Positions 35,472 through 43,714 of a DNA stretch of 45,056 bases are shown here, in pieces. How positions within the stretch are numbered: the first letter of the stretch is position 1; the number at the start of each line of letters is the position of its first letter. This stretch comes from Sedimentisphaerales bacterium. Lineage in GTDB: Bacteria; Planctomycetota; Phycisphaerae; Sedimentisphaerales; SM23-30. Where the stretch lies: contig JAFGKT010000057.1 in NCBI GenBank assembly GCA_016928435.1, positions 1 to 45,056 on the forward strand, in the 5' to 3' direction. A program made the translations under genes and the position numbers. The notes beneath the pieces are model-generated. The model was not told the origin of the DNA and made no database searches. It saw only the letters and a program-made list of their open reading frames with translations.

Positions 35472-35501
35472 CCTTTAACTTCGTGAAAGGGTGCCACCCG
35501 G
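35470..35501 (+). repeat. ACCCTTT/AAAGGGT hairpin repeat, copy 1
   Basis: Arms ACCCTTT (35470-35476) and AAAGGGT (35486-35492), then GCCACCCGG. It matches 44374-44405 at 29 of 32 positions, same orientation. The changes fall only in the loop; the arms and trailing GCCACCCGG are unchanged. Confidence 0.7.
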
Positions 35502-35529
35502 TTCGCCCTAGTTGTATAGCCTACGGTTA

Positions 35530-35997
35530 TTATTCTCTGTCGGCGGGTTTAGGACGCATCTTCTTATTTTCAGCCCAGCCGTTATTGGCATCTGAAAAGC
35601 GATCGAAGCGCGGCATGTAGGGTTTGATATCGATCAAGGGGGTTTCGTCCAGCATATCAACGCCGGTTACCTGTAGAACGTTTCCGTTGCGGGCGATGAG
35701 CTTAACCGTTGTCAGACCGATGCCATTAGGTCGGCAAGGATGGCGACTGGAAAAAACGCCGTGGCACGCATCATCAAGAAAGGTCGGCCGAACCAATTTG
35801 ATCTCACCAGCTTTGTCAAAGTGATAAAGCAGCGTTATGTGAGAAAAAAGCTCAATATCCTGCAACCCGTCAGCGTATTCATCAAATACGACAATCTGCC
35901 CTTTGTTATCCGGCTGCGTTTTCCCCTGGATGGGACATTGCTCCTTGGTTTTGAACTCCGTGCGTATCACACCAATCGGTCTAATTTTGTATTCCAC
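35530..35997 (-). CDS. trmO: tRNA (N6-threonylcarbamoyladenosine-37)-N6-methyltransferase TrmO (UPF0066/YaeB type)
   Basis: Methylates t6A37 in certain tRNAs using SAM. Family features: start YKIRPIGVIRTEF, DIELFSHITLLYHFDKAG, and the signature SSRHPCRPNGIGLTTVKL, then GVDMLDETPLIDIKPYMPRFD. GTG at 35997 is chosen because AAAGG lies 7 nt upstream and homologues begin at about this point; an ATG at 36039 would add 14 residues with no ribosome site. It reads toward the repeat cluster and lies inside the segment bounded by the duplicated alaS end. Confidence 0.9.
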   Translation of the reverse strand: MEYKIRPIGVIRTEFKTKEQCPIQGKTQPDNKGQIVVFDEYADGLQDIELFSHITLLYHFDKAGEIKLVRPTFLDDACHGVFSSRHPCRPNGIGLTTVKLIARNGNVLQVTGVDMLDETPLIDIKPYMPRFDRFSDANNGWAENKKMRPKPADRE

Positions 35998-36044
35998 TGC
36001 CGGACCTTTCAATAACGCACTTATTAGATGATGATCCATTGGTA

Positions 36045-36080
36045 ACCGCGCAAGATTATATTGCTAAGACCTTGTCGTAG
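36045..36080 (+). pseudogene. 36-bp direct repeat, right copy: displaced alaS 3' end
   Basis: Reads in frame as TAQDYIAKTLS-stop, the exact C-terminus of AlaS, but is detached from any alaS body. It differs from 34818-34853 at four positions, all synonymous. A GC-rich hairpin follows within 3 nt, which could be the former end of the alaS transcript. Confidence 0.8.
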
Positions 36081-36082
36081 AG

Positions 36083-36116
36083 TTAGCCAAAACCCCCTGA
36101 CAGGTCAGGGGGCTAA
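36083..36116 (-). terminator. Terminator of the PfkB kinase gene (possibly bidirectional)
   Basis: CCCCCTGA (36093-36100) and TCAGGGGG (36105-36112) with a 4-nt loop, flanked by TTAGCC/GGCTAA. On the minus strand, TTTT follows the stem, about 13 nt after the stop of the kinase gene. On the plus strand it would also lie just after the displaced alaS end. Confidence 0.7.
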
Positions 36117-36124
36117 TCTCTAAA

Positions 36125-37036
36125 TTAAAACTGAATGATGTTTTTCAGTTCTGCCAGGCGATTGTCGATATCGGCGCGGGCGGCATTGGACCAACGGTTA
36201 AGTGAGAAGTCTTCGATCACCAGCGACGCCACGGCTGTGCCGTGCGCTAGGGCTTTGCGGAGTTGATCAATGTCGTTGGGTTGGGCGTTGACCGAGGCGA
36301 GATAACCCATCATACCCCCGGCAAAGCTGTCGCCGGCGCCGGTTGGGTCTTTCACTGCGTCGGTGGGATAGGCTGGCAGTACACAGCATTGATTGTCTTT
36401 GGTGATTAACAGAGTGCCGTGTTCGCCTTTTTTGACGACGACGAATTCCAGGCCGAGCTTTACTATTTCTTTAGCCGCGGCAACGAGGTTTTCTTGGCCG
36501 GTGAACATGCGGGCTTCGCCTTCGTTGAGAACCAGGGCGTCGATTTTGCCCAGCAGCGCAACAAGTGCGTCACGTTCGTTTTCGATCCACAGATTCATGG
36601 TATCAGCGACGACAAACCGCGGGGACTTCAGTTGTTCGAGAAGCTGCATTTGCAGGGCGGGGTGCGTGTTGGCGAGGAAGACGTATTGGCTGTCTTGGAA
36701 GGCATCAGGCACAGCGGGTGGGGCCTCAGCAAGGACGTTTAGTTCGACGGCATCGGTGTTGGCATCGTTCATGGCGCCGGCGTAGGAGCCGCACCAGCGA
36801 AAGGTCTTGGAGCCTTTGCGGACTTCTAACCCAGCCAGGTCAACATCACGGCCTTGAAAGACCTCATGCAGATCGAACGGGCAATCGTCGCCGACCACGC
36901 CGAGGAAACGCACGGGGGTCAGAAAACTGGCAGCCATGGAAAAATAAACCGCGGAACCGCCGATGCAGTTTTCGCTCGTGCCAAAGGGAGTGGTAACAGT
37001 ATCGATGCCAATGGAACCGGTGACTAATAGCGACAT
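36125..37036 (-). CDS. PfkB-family carbohydrate/nucleoside kinase
   Basis: 303 aa. The ribokinase-family fold is indicated by GSIGIDTVTTPFG and GGSAVYFSMAAS near the N-terminus, GVVGDD, and the C-terminal catalytic motif DPTGAGDSFAGGMMGYLA with the anion hole and base Asp. LVLNEGEARMFTG and VVKKGEHG are also typical. It phosphorylates a sugar or nucleoside hydroxyl with ATP; the exact substrate cannot be read. ATG at 37036 is preceded by a GAGGGCC-like site. A terminator follows. It is divergent from the acetyltransferase gene at 37184. Confidence 0.9.
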   Translation of the reverse strand: MSLLVTGSIGIDTVTTPFGTSENCIGGSAVYFSMAASFLTPVRFLGVVGDDCPFDLHEVFQGRDVDLAGLEVRKGSKTFRWCGSYAGAMNDANTDAVELNVLAEAPPAVPDAFQDSQYVFLANTHPALQMQLLEQLKSPRFVVADTMNLWIENERDALVALLGKIDALVLNEGEARMFTGQENLVAAAKEIVKLGLEFVVVKKGEHGTLLITKDNQCCVLPAYPTDAVKDPTGAGDSFAGGMMGYLASVNAQPNDIDQLRKALAHGTAVASLVIEDFSLNRWSNAARADIDNRLAELKNIIQF

Positions 37037-37183
37037 TTTCAGGCCCTCGTGGGTTTAATGGTCATTTTTTGTTTTCTACGTTAAGCTGGGCAATAGGATA
37101 GCGGAAATCAGCGGAGAAATCCAGGCCTTTGCGGAAAGAAGCATGTTGATTAGGCTAAGCAATAATACTATTCTAGACTTGTC

Positions 37184-37693
37184 ATGACACAAATAATACT
37201 ACGAGTCAAAGACGCCGAGGATATCGCGGTAGTCGCGGCCTTGGCGGAAGAAATATGGAACCAGCATTTCATCGGGATAATCAGCCAAGGACAGGTGGAT
37301 TATATGCTGGGCAAGTTCCAGAGCGTGGGGGCAATCGAGGAGCAGATCGCGGCGGGGTATGAGTATTATTTGGTGCGGGTGGATGATGAGCCGGTGGGGT
37401 ATTTCGCGCTAGTACCGCAGGTCGAGGAGGACCAAGCTATGCTCAGCAAAATATACGTCAAGGCGCAACAACGCGGCAGCGGGCTAGGCAAGGCGATGAT
37501 GGAATTTGTGGAGGGACGCTGCAAGGAACTGGGCATTGACAGGCTGTGGCTGACGGTGAATCGGCACAATACCGAAACGATCGGCTTTTACGAGCATCTG
37601 GGGTTTAGTAAATCTGGGGAGCTGCTGCAGGATATCGGCAATGGCTACGTGATGGACGACTATAAAATGGTAAAGCACATTAAGCAGGCGTAA
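37184..37693 (+). CDS. GNAT-family N-acetyltransferase
   Basis: 169 aa. Acetyl-CoA motif VKAQQRGSGLGKAMMEFV, then WLTVNRHNTETIGFYEHLGF and a DYKMVKHI end, the layout of ribosomal-protein/small-molecule GNATs. Preceding motif MLSKIYV. The target is unknown. It converges with the AsmA-like gene, and a 7-bp palindrome lies in the 31-nt gap. Unrelated in detail to the shorter GNAT at 34907. Confidence 0.9.
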   Translation: MTQIILRVKDAEDIAVVAALAEEIWNQHFIGIISQGQVDYMLGKFQSVGAIEEQIAAGYEYYLVRVDDEPVGYFALVPQVEEDQAMLSKIYVKAQQRGSGLGKAMMEFVEGRCKELGIDRLWLTVNRHNTETIGFYEHLGFSKSGELLQDIGNGYVMDDYKMVKHIKQA

Positions 37694-37699
37694 TTCTGC

Positions 37700-37720
37700 G
37701 TGTGCAAACAAGCTGCACAC
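37700..37720. repeat. GTGTGCA/TGCACAC palindrome, copy 2
   Basis: Perfect 7-bp arms around a 7-nt loop, 7 nt after the acetyltransferase stop. It matches 35451-35471 at 18 of 21 positions. It could serve as a convergent-gene terminator, though no T tract follows. Confidence 0.55.
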
Positions 37721-37724
37721 TCTA

Positions 37725-38597
37725 CTATGGCCGGCGACATGGATCACGCAGCACCGGCAGCGATTCTCCGATTCCCTCAAGGATATTTCTGCCGGCCTGT
37801 TCCAACCCGGCGCCCCCTTCGCCGATTATATCCGTAATCTGATTGAGAGTCTCCTGCAGAACACCGTCAAGGGCTTCTTGCGTGCTTTGAATGAGCGGGC
37901 CCACCGTCGCAGCGATATCAGCAGGCAGCTCTCCGGCGACAGCTTCGAGCGCTCGAGACAGCACAGCGACAAGAACCTCTTGGACTACCAATTGGACCTT
38001 CGCGGCCCGCGCTTCGCTATCCTGCATTTCAGCGACATCGATAATGATATCGCCCAGCTCGAAAGTCAGAGCGTCGGCCTGGCCTGAAATAGGCAGAACC
38101 TTCAGCGTAATACTTGGATTGATAAGTTCAACGGTATCTACGCGAATCGTGCGGGAAGGCTCTTTGTCTTCCTCGGGCTCCTCTTCACCTTGCAGTTCTT
38201 TGATGTTGTCGATGATGGTTTGGATATTTGAGGTGGTGCCGTTATGCTCAAAGACAATGTTCATATTCTCAACTCTTACGGTGCTGACCACTATCTCTTG
38301 CGACGTAATCGTGCCTAGATCAACAGTGGTGATGAGATTGCCTATATTGAGCAGATGTGAGGTCTCAAAGTTGGGCGGATTGGCGATATTCAAATTATCG
38401 AATTGGATGGTACCGGCCGTCCAGCCCACATGGGCCTTTTCGACCTTTACAGGCACGCCCAGCGCGGCAGAACCAGCGGTTTCCGTACCATAGCGAACAA
38501 TGCTATCGAAATGCCAAAGGACTACAAATCCCAAGATAATCAGGATAATCAGCACAACGATAAGCAGAGAGACGATTTTTTTGGCTAGCTTTTTCAT
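37725..38597 (-). CDS. AsmA-like membrane-anchored protein
   Basis: 290 aa with one N-terminal transmembrane helix (IVSLLIVVLIILIILGFVVLW), then AsmA-type features: SAALGVPVKVEKAHVGWTAGTIQFDNLNIANPPNF, a pattern seen at the start of AsmA/DUF748-like proteins. An acidic linker (GEEEPEEDKEP) interrupts the middle, and the C-terminal ~90 residues are helical. AsmA-like proteins sit in the envelope and affect lipid transport or outer-membrane assembly; this one is short. It follows the GH38 gene by 64 nt on the same strand. Confidence 0.75.
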   Translation of the reverse strand: MKKLAKKIVSLLIVVLIILIILGFVVLWHFDSIVRYGTETAGSAALGVPVKVEKAHVGWTAGTIQFDNLNIANPPNFETSHLLNIGNLITTVDLGTITSQEIVVSTVRVENMNIVFEHNGTTSNIQTIIDNIKELQGEEEPEEDKEPSRTIRVDTVELINPSITLKVLPISGQADALTFELGDIIIDVAEMQDSEARAAKVQLVVQEVLVAVLSRALEAVAGELPADIAATVGPLIQSTQEALDGVLQETLNQITDIIGEGGAGLEQAGRNILEGIGESLPVLRDPCRRP

Positions 38598-38661
38598 GGC
38601 CGAATTTTACCTCGTGCAAGGATTTATGTCCATAGTTTGCTGGACGGGCAGCTAATAACAG

Positions 38662-41394
38662 CTAAAAATCGACCGCAATGGTGATGATCTGATGGGGTCC
38701 GGCGGTGACGGTAACAGAGTCGTTTTTGAGCTGGGGCTCGCTGTCAGCGATGGCGCGTTCAGCGAGATCGGTGTATTGGGCTTTCTTGGGCGGACGATAG
38801 AATTTAATGGTTTCCGATTGCGCCTTTTCGCAAGGGTTCCACAGTCGGATTGTGAGATTACCGCCGGCGTCTTGAGGCTTGATCGCCGCGGGAACCAGAT
38901 TGTTGTCTTGGAAGCTCAGGAAAGAACGCCGAGGCTGCATTGTGCCGTTCATCGCTGGGTAGCCGGATTCAAACTCTCCGTTTTGCGTTTGGCGCGTGAG
39001 AGTGCCGGTTTGCAGCTTAGCCAGTTCGTTGAGGGCCTGGATGCGCGGCAGCTGCCCGGCAAACGGCATTAGTTTGAAACGATATGAGTGTTGACCAAGT
39101 TCCAGGCCATCGGTTTCACCATTGGTCGCGACAGTCAAACGGAAAGACCGCATAAGCGTAACAGCCATCGTCCGCCGGGCGTCATCCAAAACGCCGCCTT
39201 CATGAAGCCCGGCTTCGGAAATGAACGCCAACCCGCGATTCTTCGCACCGACGGCTTGCATCGACAAGAACGGTTTCTCGGAGAGTTCCGCTTCGCGCCA
39301 GCCGGCAGTGGATGTATCCAGAGCAATCGGCCGCGATACGAAATCAAACGGATGATGAGCAAGATAACTGTCCGCGTCGGCATCAGTAGGCAGCAACAAA
39401 CGCAGACGATGGTCTTCGACGTTGTTGTCAAAAGTAGTCTCTACATCAACCACACGCGCGCCGCGTCTTAGAGTAACCAGATGCACGACGGTCATCTCTA
39501 AGCGATCTTGTGATCGCGTTTGTTTGTGAAAATCGTAGCGACATGGTAAATCAAGAGGCACCGCGATCCGGAAGGTAACCAGATCAGGTCCGTCATGAAG
39601 CACCGAAACTTGCCCTTGGCAAGCGGAAGACAGGGCGATTTCATCATTGACCGAATCAACATGGAACCAGCCGTCACCAACCTCGCTGCGGTCCTCCAAG
39701 GTCAGCAGGTCCGTATAGATTTCATTGGTGGCTTTGTCGGTTAGTGTGACGGTACCATTCGGCGCGATGCTGACGGCGAGGTGTTCGTTCTCGGCTGAGT
39801 TGGGACCGGTCCGCAAAGATGTCATGCGACGTACAGGTTTTTTCGACGGCTTGACGAGCAACGAGGTGAAACCGAGCGGAGGCAGATCGATTTCCGCGGC
39901 GACGACGTATCGATCAAACAGATAACTCCCATCACGAGCCGGAACAGCATAACTAGTACGGGCTATCGAGTCAGGATGGCAAACCAAACGTTGGTAAGGA
40001 ACATCATTACCGTCGATATCAGAGAACGTAAAGGATTTGATAAAATGACCCCGGAAACCGTCGCAGAAACTGGTTGGATATTTGTGATGCAAATCGACAT
40101 TGAAGGTAACAACTTCCTTGCGAGCATAAGGCAGCGGATTGGCGATGGTAATGGTAAATTCATCTTCAGTCTGAGCCAAGTCGGCGCACGACGCGGTGAG
40201 GTCGCCAAAAGCGCGATTACGCGCTTGCGTAGCAATGATTTGGGTTTGGTCGAAACGGTACATCATGTCGCGATGGACCTGATCGATAGAACAGCCGCAG
40301 ATGCTGTCGTGGGCGTGGCACTGGAGCAGATATTTCCAAGCGACGTCCAAGAAAGCAGGAGAGGTGGTGTCGCCTTCGAGTTGGGCCCAAGCGAAGAACG
40401 GCTCAGCCCATTTTTCGAGTAAGTTTTGCGAACGGTCATTAGCCTGCTTCATGCGTACGCGTGATGATGGACAGTTTGGGATAAGGTACAAATATCCGCC
40501 GCCTTCTTTGGCGGGTTCGCGTAGTTCGCCGTGTTTGGTTACCAAGTTTTTGGACTTGGCGCGCGCTTCGTTAAAGAAAGCTGAGAGGGTTGAATGGCAA
40601 CCCTGGACATCAGGGCAAGCATCGTGCAATATTTGCAGATACCGCGGGGCATCAGTGGCCGGCAGCGTGTGGTCCAAAGCGTCCATCAGGCATAGGACCG
40701 GCACATTCGACCGGGATTCTTCATGACTGACATACTTGCGCAGTTCTTCCTTGGCTCGATTGACGGTATCTTCGTCAGGACTATCCCCCATACTTTCGAG
40801 TACGTTGCGACAACGAATGAAAGCGCCATAGCCGTCATGGTCTTGCAGTTTGAATGTAAAGACCTCACTGCCATCAGGGGCTTGCCAATTGAAAAACGCC
40901 GGGGTGGTATGTTCATTGGTACCGCGTCCCAGAACGCAGTCTTGCATGCCGAATCCTTGGTAGATTTGGGGCATCTGTGAAGGATGGCCGAACATATCAC
41001 AAGTATATGCGACATTCATCGGCTCAACGCCCCACTGCTGGGCTATTTTTCTTCCCAGCAATAGGTTTCGGATCAGCGCTTCGTCGCCGGGACCGAAAAG
41101 GTCCGGCATAGTAAACCAAGGTCCGATAAGAATGCGCCCATCAGTAATGAGTTTTGCCAGGCGATCCCGGTTTTCGGGCCTGATCTCGAGGTAGTCTTCC
41201 AACATGCACGTTTGGCCATCAAAGTGGAAATACTTGAATTCCGATTTTTGCTCCATCAGGTCCAGTAGCAAATCGACCATATCAACCAGCAGAATGCGGA
41301 ACTCTTGAAAGGGGCGATACCATTCGCGGTCCCAATGGGTGCCGGAGATATAGTGAGCGGAATAAGTCTTTGTAGAACAATTGGTTGTAGCCAT
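38662..41394 (-). CDS. Glycoside hydrolase family 38 alpha-mannosidase
   Basis: 910 aa. GH38 hallmarks: zinc-binding HWDREW (His20, Asp22), the nucleophile Asp133 in YTCDMFGHPSQMPQ, and a second zinc ligand region CHAHDSICGCSIDQVH. The middle and C-terminal beta domains follow (RGARVVDVETTFDN, SYRFKLMPFAG). It hydrolyses alpha-mannosides, probably from glycans. No signal peptide is visible, so it is probably cytoplasmic, acting on imported oligosaccharides. It is divergent from the flavodoxin-fold gene and may share a transcript with the AsmA-like gene. Confidence 0.93.
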   Translation of the reverse strand: MATTNCSTKTYSAHYISGTHWDREWYRPFQEFRILLVDMVDLLLDLMEQKSEFKYFHFDGQTCMLEDYLEIRPENRDRLAKLITDGRILIGPWFTMPDLFGPGDEALIRNLLLGRKIAQQWGVEPMNVAYTCDMFGHPSQMPQIYQGFGMQDCVLGRGTNEHTTPAFFNWQAPDGSEVFTFKLQDHDGYGAFIRCRNVLESMGDSPDEDTVNRAKEELRKYVSHEESRSNVPVLCLMDALDHTLPATDAPRYLQILHDACPDVQGCHSTLSAFFNEARAKSKNLVTKHGELREPAKEGGGYLYLIPNCPSSRVRMKQANDRSQNLLEKWAEPFFAWAQLEGDTTSPAFLDVAWKYLLQCHAHDSICGCSIDQVHRDMMYRFDQTQIIATQARNRAFGDLTASCADLAQTEDEFTITIANPLPYARKEVVTFNVDLHHKYPTSFCDGFRGHFIKSFTFSDIDGNDVPYQRLVCHPDSIARTSYAVPARDGSYLFDRYVVAAEIDLPPLGFTSLLVKPSKKPVRRMTSLRTGPNSAENEHLAVSIAPNGTVTLTDKATNEIYTDLLTLEDRSEVGDGWFHVDSVNDEIALSSACQGQVSVLHDGPDLVTFRIAVPLDLPCRYDFHKQTRSQDRLEMTVVHLVTLRRGARVVDVETTFDNNVEDHRLRLLLPTDADADSYLAHHPFDFVSRPIALDTSTAGWREAELSEKPFLSMQAVGAKNRGLAFISEAGLHEGGVLDDARRTMAVTLMRSFRLTVATNGETDGLELGQHSYRFKLMPFAGQLPRIQALNELAKLQTGTLTRQTQNGEFESGYPAMNGTMQPRRSFLSFQDNNLVPAAIKPQDAGGNLTIRLWNPCEKAQSETIKFYRPPKKAQYTDLAERAIADSEPQLKNDSVTVTAGPHQIITIAVDF

Positions 41395-41770
41395 AAACAG
41401 CCTCAGTGAAGTCCTTCTTATTTATGATGAGCAATCTATTAGTTTGATAATGATCCAGAATTCTTTTGTGTAACTGAAAAGCCTGTCAGTGTCAAACCTA
41501 AAGCCCATATATTGGAATCAATAACAAAAACAAACATCTGGTCGTTCCCACAGAAAAACCAATCATAATACGCCCTTAAAAACACTGGGGTTATTGCTAG
41601 CGGGTAAAACTCGATTCATCCGCTTTGGACACGGTATGGCTTCAGCGGTCGCGGTGATTTGGACAGCCAGGCTCTAAGGGCTTGTTGTACATATTGGTTT
41701 TTTCGATAGAATAGGCCACAGAGATCATAACAACGGTTTTTTAGACTTCGAGTAATTGAGGAATAGACTT
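41395..41770. other. 376-bp divergent intergenic region
   Basis: No gene seen. It must hold the promoters of the mannosidase (minus) and the flavodoxin-fold gene (plus). A poor plus-strand candidate (TTGTAC...TAGAAT, 16-nt spacing) lies near 41689-41716. No striking repeat. Confidence 0.35.
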
Positions 41771-42382
41771 ATGAATATACTTGTGCTGCTGGCTCATCCG
41801 CAAAAAGGAAGTTTCAATCACGCCATTGCCAATACGGCGGTCCAGTCACTCAAGGAAGCGAAGGCCCAAGTATGCTTTCATGACTTGTATGCTGAGGGTT
41901 TCGACCCGATACTGCCGGCCGAGGAAATACCGCGCGAGGCGGTTTTGCCCCCGATTATCGCACAGCATTGTGAAGAAGTAAGTACCGCAGACGGGATTAT
42001 TATCGTCCATCCCAATTGGTGGGGACAGCCGCCGGCGATCTTGAAAGGCTGGGTCGATAGAGTGATTCGGCCCGGGGTAGCTTACGAGTTCCTGGACAAT
42101 GACAGCGGCGAGGGAGTCCCACGGGGGCTCTTGCGTGCCAAAGCGGTTTTGGTGCTGAACACCTCCAATACTGAAACTCAACGGGAGCAAGAAGTATTTG
42201 GTGACCCGCTGGAGCGAATTTGGCGACACTGTATTTTCGACCTTTGCGGGGTAAGAAACTTTCACAGACGAATGTTCAACATTCTTGTGGTCAGCTCAGA
42301 GGCTCAAAGGCGTGTTTGGCTGGATGAGACGAGACAACTGGTGACTAATATGATGGCTCAGATAAAGGAATCGCAACCTTAA
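41771..42382 (+). CDS. Flavodoxin-fold NAD(P)H oxidoreductase (KefF/MdaB type)
   Basis: 203 aa. N-terminal flavodoxin-like MNILVLLAHPQKGSFNHAIA with FMN/FAD phosphate-binding residues, then the family segment IIIVHPNWWGQPPAILKGWVDRVIRPGVAYEF and GLLRAKAVLVLNTSN. Such enzymes reduce quinones or regulate KefC-type channels; which applies here is unknown. ATG 41771 is favoured, with GAGGAA 8-10 nt upstream; an upstream TTG (41756) overlaps the ribosome site. No channel gene is adjacent. Confidence 0.88.
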   Translation: MNILVLLAHPQKGSFNHAIANTAVQSLKEAKAQVCFHDLYAEGFDPILPAEEIPREAVLPPIIAQHCEEVSTADGIIIVHPNWWGQPPAILKGWVDRVIRPGVAYEFLDNDSGEGVPRGLLRAKAVLVLNTSNTETQREQEVFGDPLERIWRHCIFDLCGVRNFHRRMFNILVVSSEAQRRVWLDETRQLVTNMMAQIKESQP

Positions 42383-42415
42383 ACAATATAAGTGACTTTT
42401 TAACAAGTGTTTAAG
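42378..42415. repeat. 8-bp inverted repeat after the oxidoreductase gene
   Basis: CTTAAACA (42378-42385) and TGTTTAAG (42408-42415), enclosing a T5 run. The left arm includes the stop codon. Possibly a weak terminator or an operator. Confidence 0.35.
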
Positions 42416-42470
42416 TAAGCCTACCGTTTTTATAGAGAAAAGACAAAAACCCTGACAAGCATCTGTAGGC

Positions 42471-42499
42471 TTGCATAATTCCCCTTAAAAAGCTATATT
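42471..42499 (+). promoter_or_regulatory. Candidate promoter of the aldolase gene
   Basis: TTGCAT (42471-42476), 17-nt spacer, TATATT (42494-42499). The -35 is weak (three of six), the -10 good (five of six). It lies about 80 nt before the ATG. Confidence 0.4.
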
Positions 42500-42576
42500 A
42501 AAGGTTTCGACATAATTGTGTGTGATGGGCAAAAAGCACCTCCTTTTTAGAATCGCGATTAGTAAGGAATGGATTG

Positions 42577-43545
42577 ATGAACAAAGCTCCGTGGGTCAGC
42601 TATCGGCCTGAAATCAAGGTATTGGATTGCAGCATTCGAGATGGTGGTTTGATTAACAACCATCTTTTTGATGACAAGCTCGTAAAGGCCGTCTTCGATA
42701 CCTGCGTCGAAGCGGGGATCGACTATGTAGAGGTTGGCTACAAAGGCGACAAGAAGATATTCGCGCCCGACAAATTCGGCGCGTGGAAACACTGCAACGA
42801 AGACGACCTAAAACGCATCGTAGGCGAAGAAGAAAGGGCCACCAAAATATCGGTAATGGCTGACGCGGAAAAAACCGATTACAAACGCGATATCCTGCCC
42901 AAAGACCAAAGCGTGATTGATCAGATTCGGGTGGCGACTTATATCCATCAGATACCTACAGCGGTTGACATGATAAAAGACGCCTCGGACAAAGGCTATG
43001 AGGTAACCGCCAACTTGATGGCTCTCTCGGCAGTTAAAGACAATGAACTGCTGGAAGCATTGGATATTCTCTCGGACACTCCGGCAAGCACACTGGTAAT
43101 TGTTGACAGCTTTGGAGTGTTCTACTCCGAGCAGATTCGTGACTACGCCAAACGTTTCTTGAAGTTCGCCAAAGGCACAGGCAAAGAAGTGGGCATACAC
43201 GCCCACAACAACCTGCAACTGGCGTTCGCCAACACCATCGAAGCCATTATCTGCGGGGTGAATCGCTTGGACGCGACAATCTACGGCATCGGCAGAGGCG
43301 CAGGGAACTGCCCATTGGAGCTGCTGTTGAGTTTCTTGCGGAATCCGAAATTCAACCTGCGTGCGGTTCTAAAGTGCATTCAGGACCATTTTCTGGAATT
43401 GCGTCAAGAGATTGAATGGGGTTGCTTAATACCATATCTAATCACGGCGCATTTCAACCAGCATCCTCGGGCCGCGATTGAGCTGCGAAGCAGCGACAAG
43501 AAAGATAACTTTGTGGAGTTCTATGATCGCTGGAGCGACGCGTAG
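42577..43545 (+). CDS. HMGL-like (DRE-TIM type) aldolase domain protein
   Basis: 322 aa, a single aldolase/pyruvate-carboxyltransferase TIM barrel. The metal and catalytic pattern is visible: VLDCSIRDGGLINN in place of the usual LRDGxH, YVEVGYKG, IVDSFGVF, and the metal-binding GIHAHNNLQLAFANTI with GIGRGAGNCPLELLL. This resembles 4-hydroxy-2-oxovalerate aldolase-like proteins, but no acetaldehyde dehydrogenase partner is adjacent. The reaction is unknown. ATG 42577 with AAGGA about 10 nt upstream; a TTG one codon earlier is possible. Confidence 0.88.
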   Translation: MNKAPWVSYRPEIKVLDCSIRDGGLINNHLFDDKLVKAVFDTCVEAGIDYVEVGYKGDKKIFAPDKFGAWKHCNEDDLKRIVGEEERATKISVMADAEKTDYKRDILPKDQSVIDQIRVATYIHQIPTAVDMIKDASDKGYEVTANLMALSAVKDNELLEALDILSDTPASTLVIVDSFGVFYSEQIRDYAKRFLKFAKGTGKEVGIHAHNNLQLAFANTIEAIICGVNRLDATIYGIGRGAGNCPLELLLSFLRNPKFNLRAVLKCIQDHFLELRQEIEWGCLIPYLITAHFNQHPRAAIELRSSDKKDNFVEFYDRWSDA

Positions 43546-43579
43546 AAACTCTCTTAGGGCGGTCACCTGAGTCAGGGAC

Positions 43580-43596
43580 GGCGGGCATGGCCCGCC
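43580..43596. repeat. GGCGGGC/GCCCGCC palindrome
   Basis: Perfect 7-bp arms around ATG, 35 nt after the aldolase stop, flanked by further GC-rich sequence. It may act as a terminator stem, although no T tract follows; it looks like a common intergenic repeat type. Confidence 0.45.
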
Positions 43597-43714
43597 CTAC
43601 CGGAGGCGGTTTGGTGTTTGGTGATGAGTTTTTGATCAACAGGATGAGGTGCGTAGCAATAAGTCTTGGGATAGTATTACACAACGCCTCTATATTTATA
43701 TCAGATTCCGCCTA

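Larger units (their letters stand above)
35315..35529. repeat. Cluster of palindromic repeats
   Basis: No gene. It holds four separate palindromes in 215 bp: CCGCC-tac-GGCGG (near 35354-35366), the TTCCCGC-type repeat (35379-35405), a GTGTTCA...TGCACAC block (35451-35471), and an ACCCTTT...AAAGGGT block (35470-35501). Three of the four have partners elsewhere in this window. Confidence 0.65.

Noticed and set aside
34854..36080. Calling the alaS-bounded segment a full integrative element
   Set aside because: No integrase, excisionase or replication gene is present; only boundary-like repeats and ordinary genes, so it is reported as a possible remnant only.
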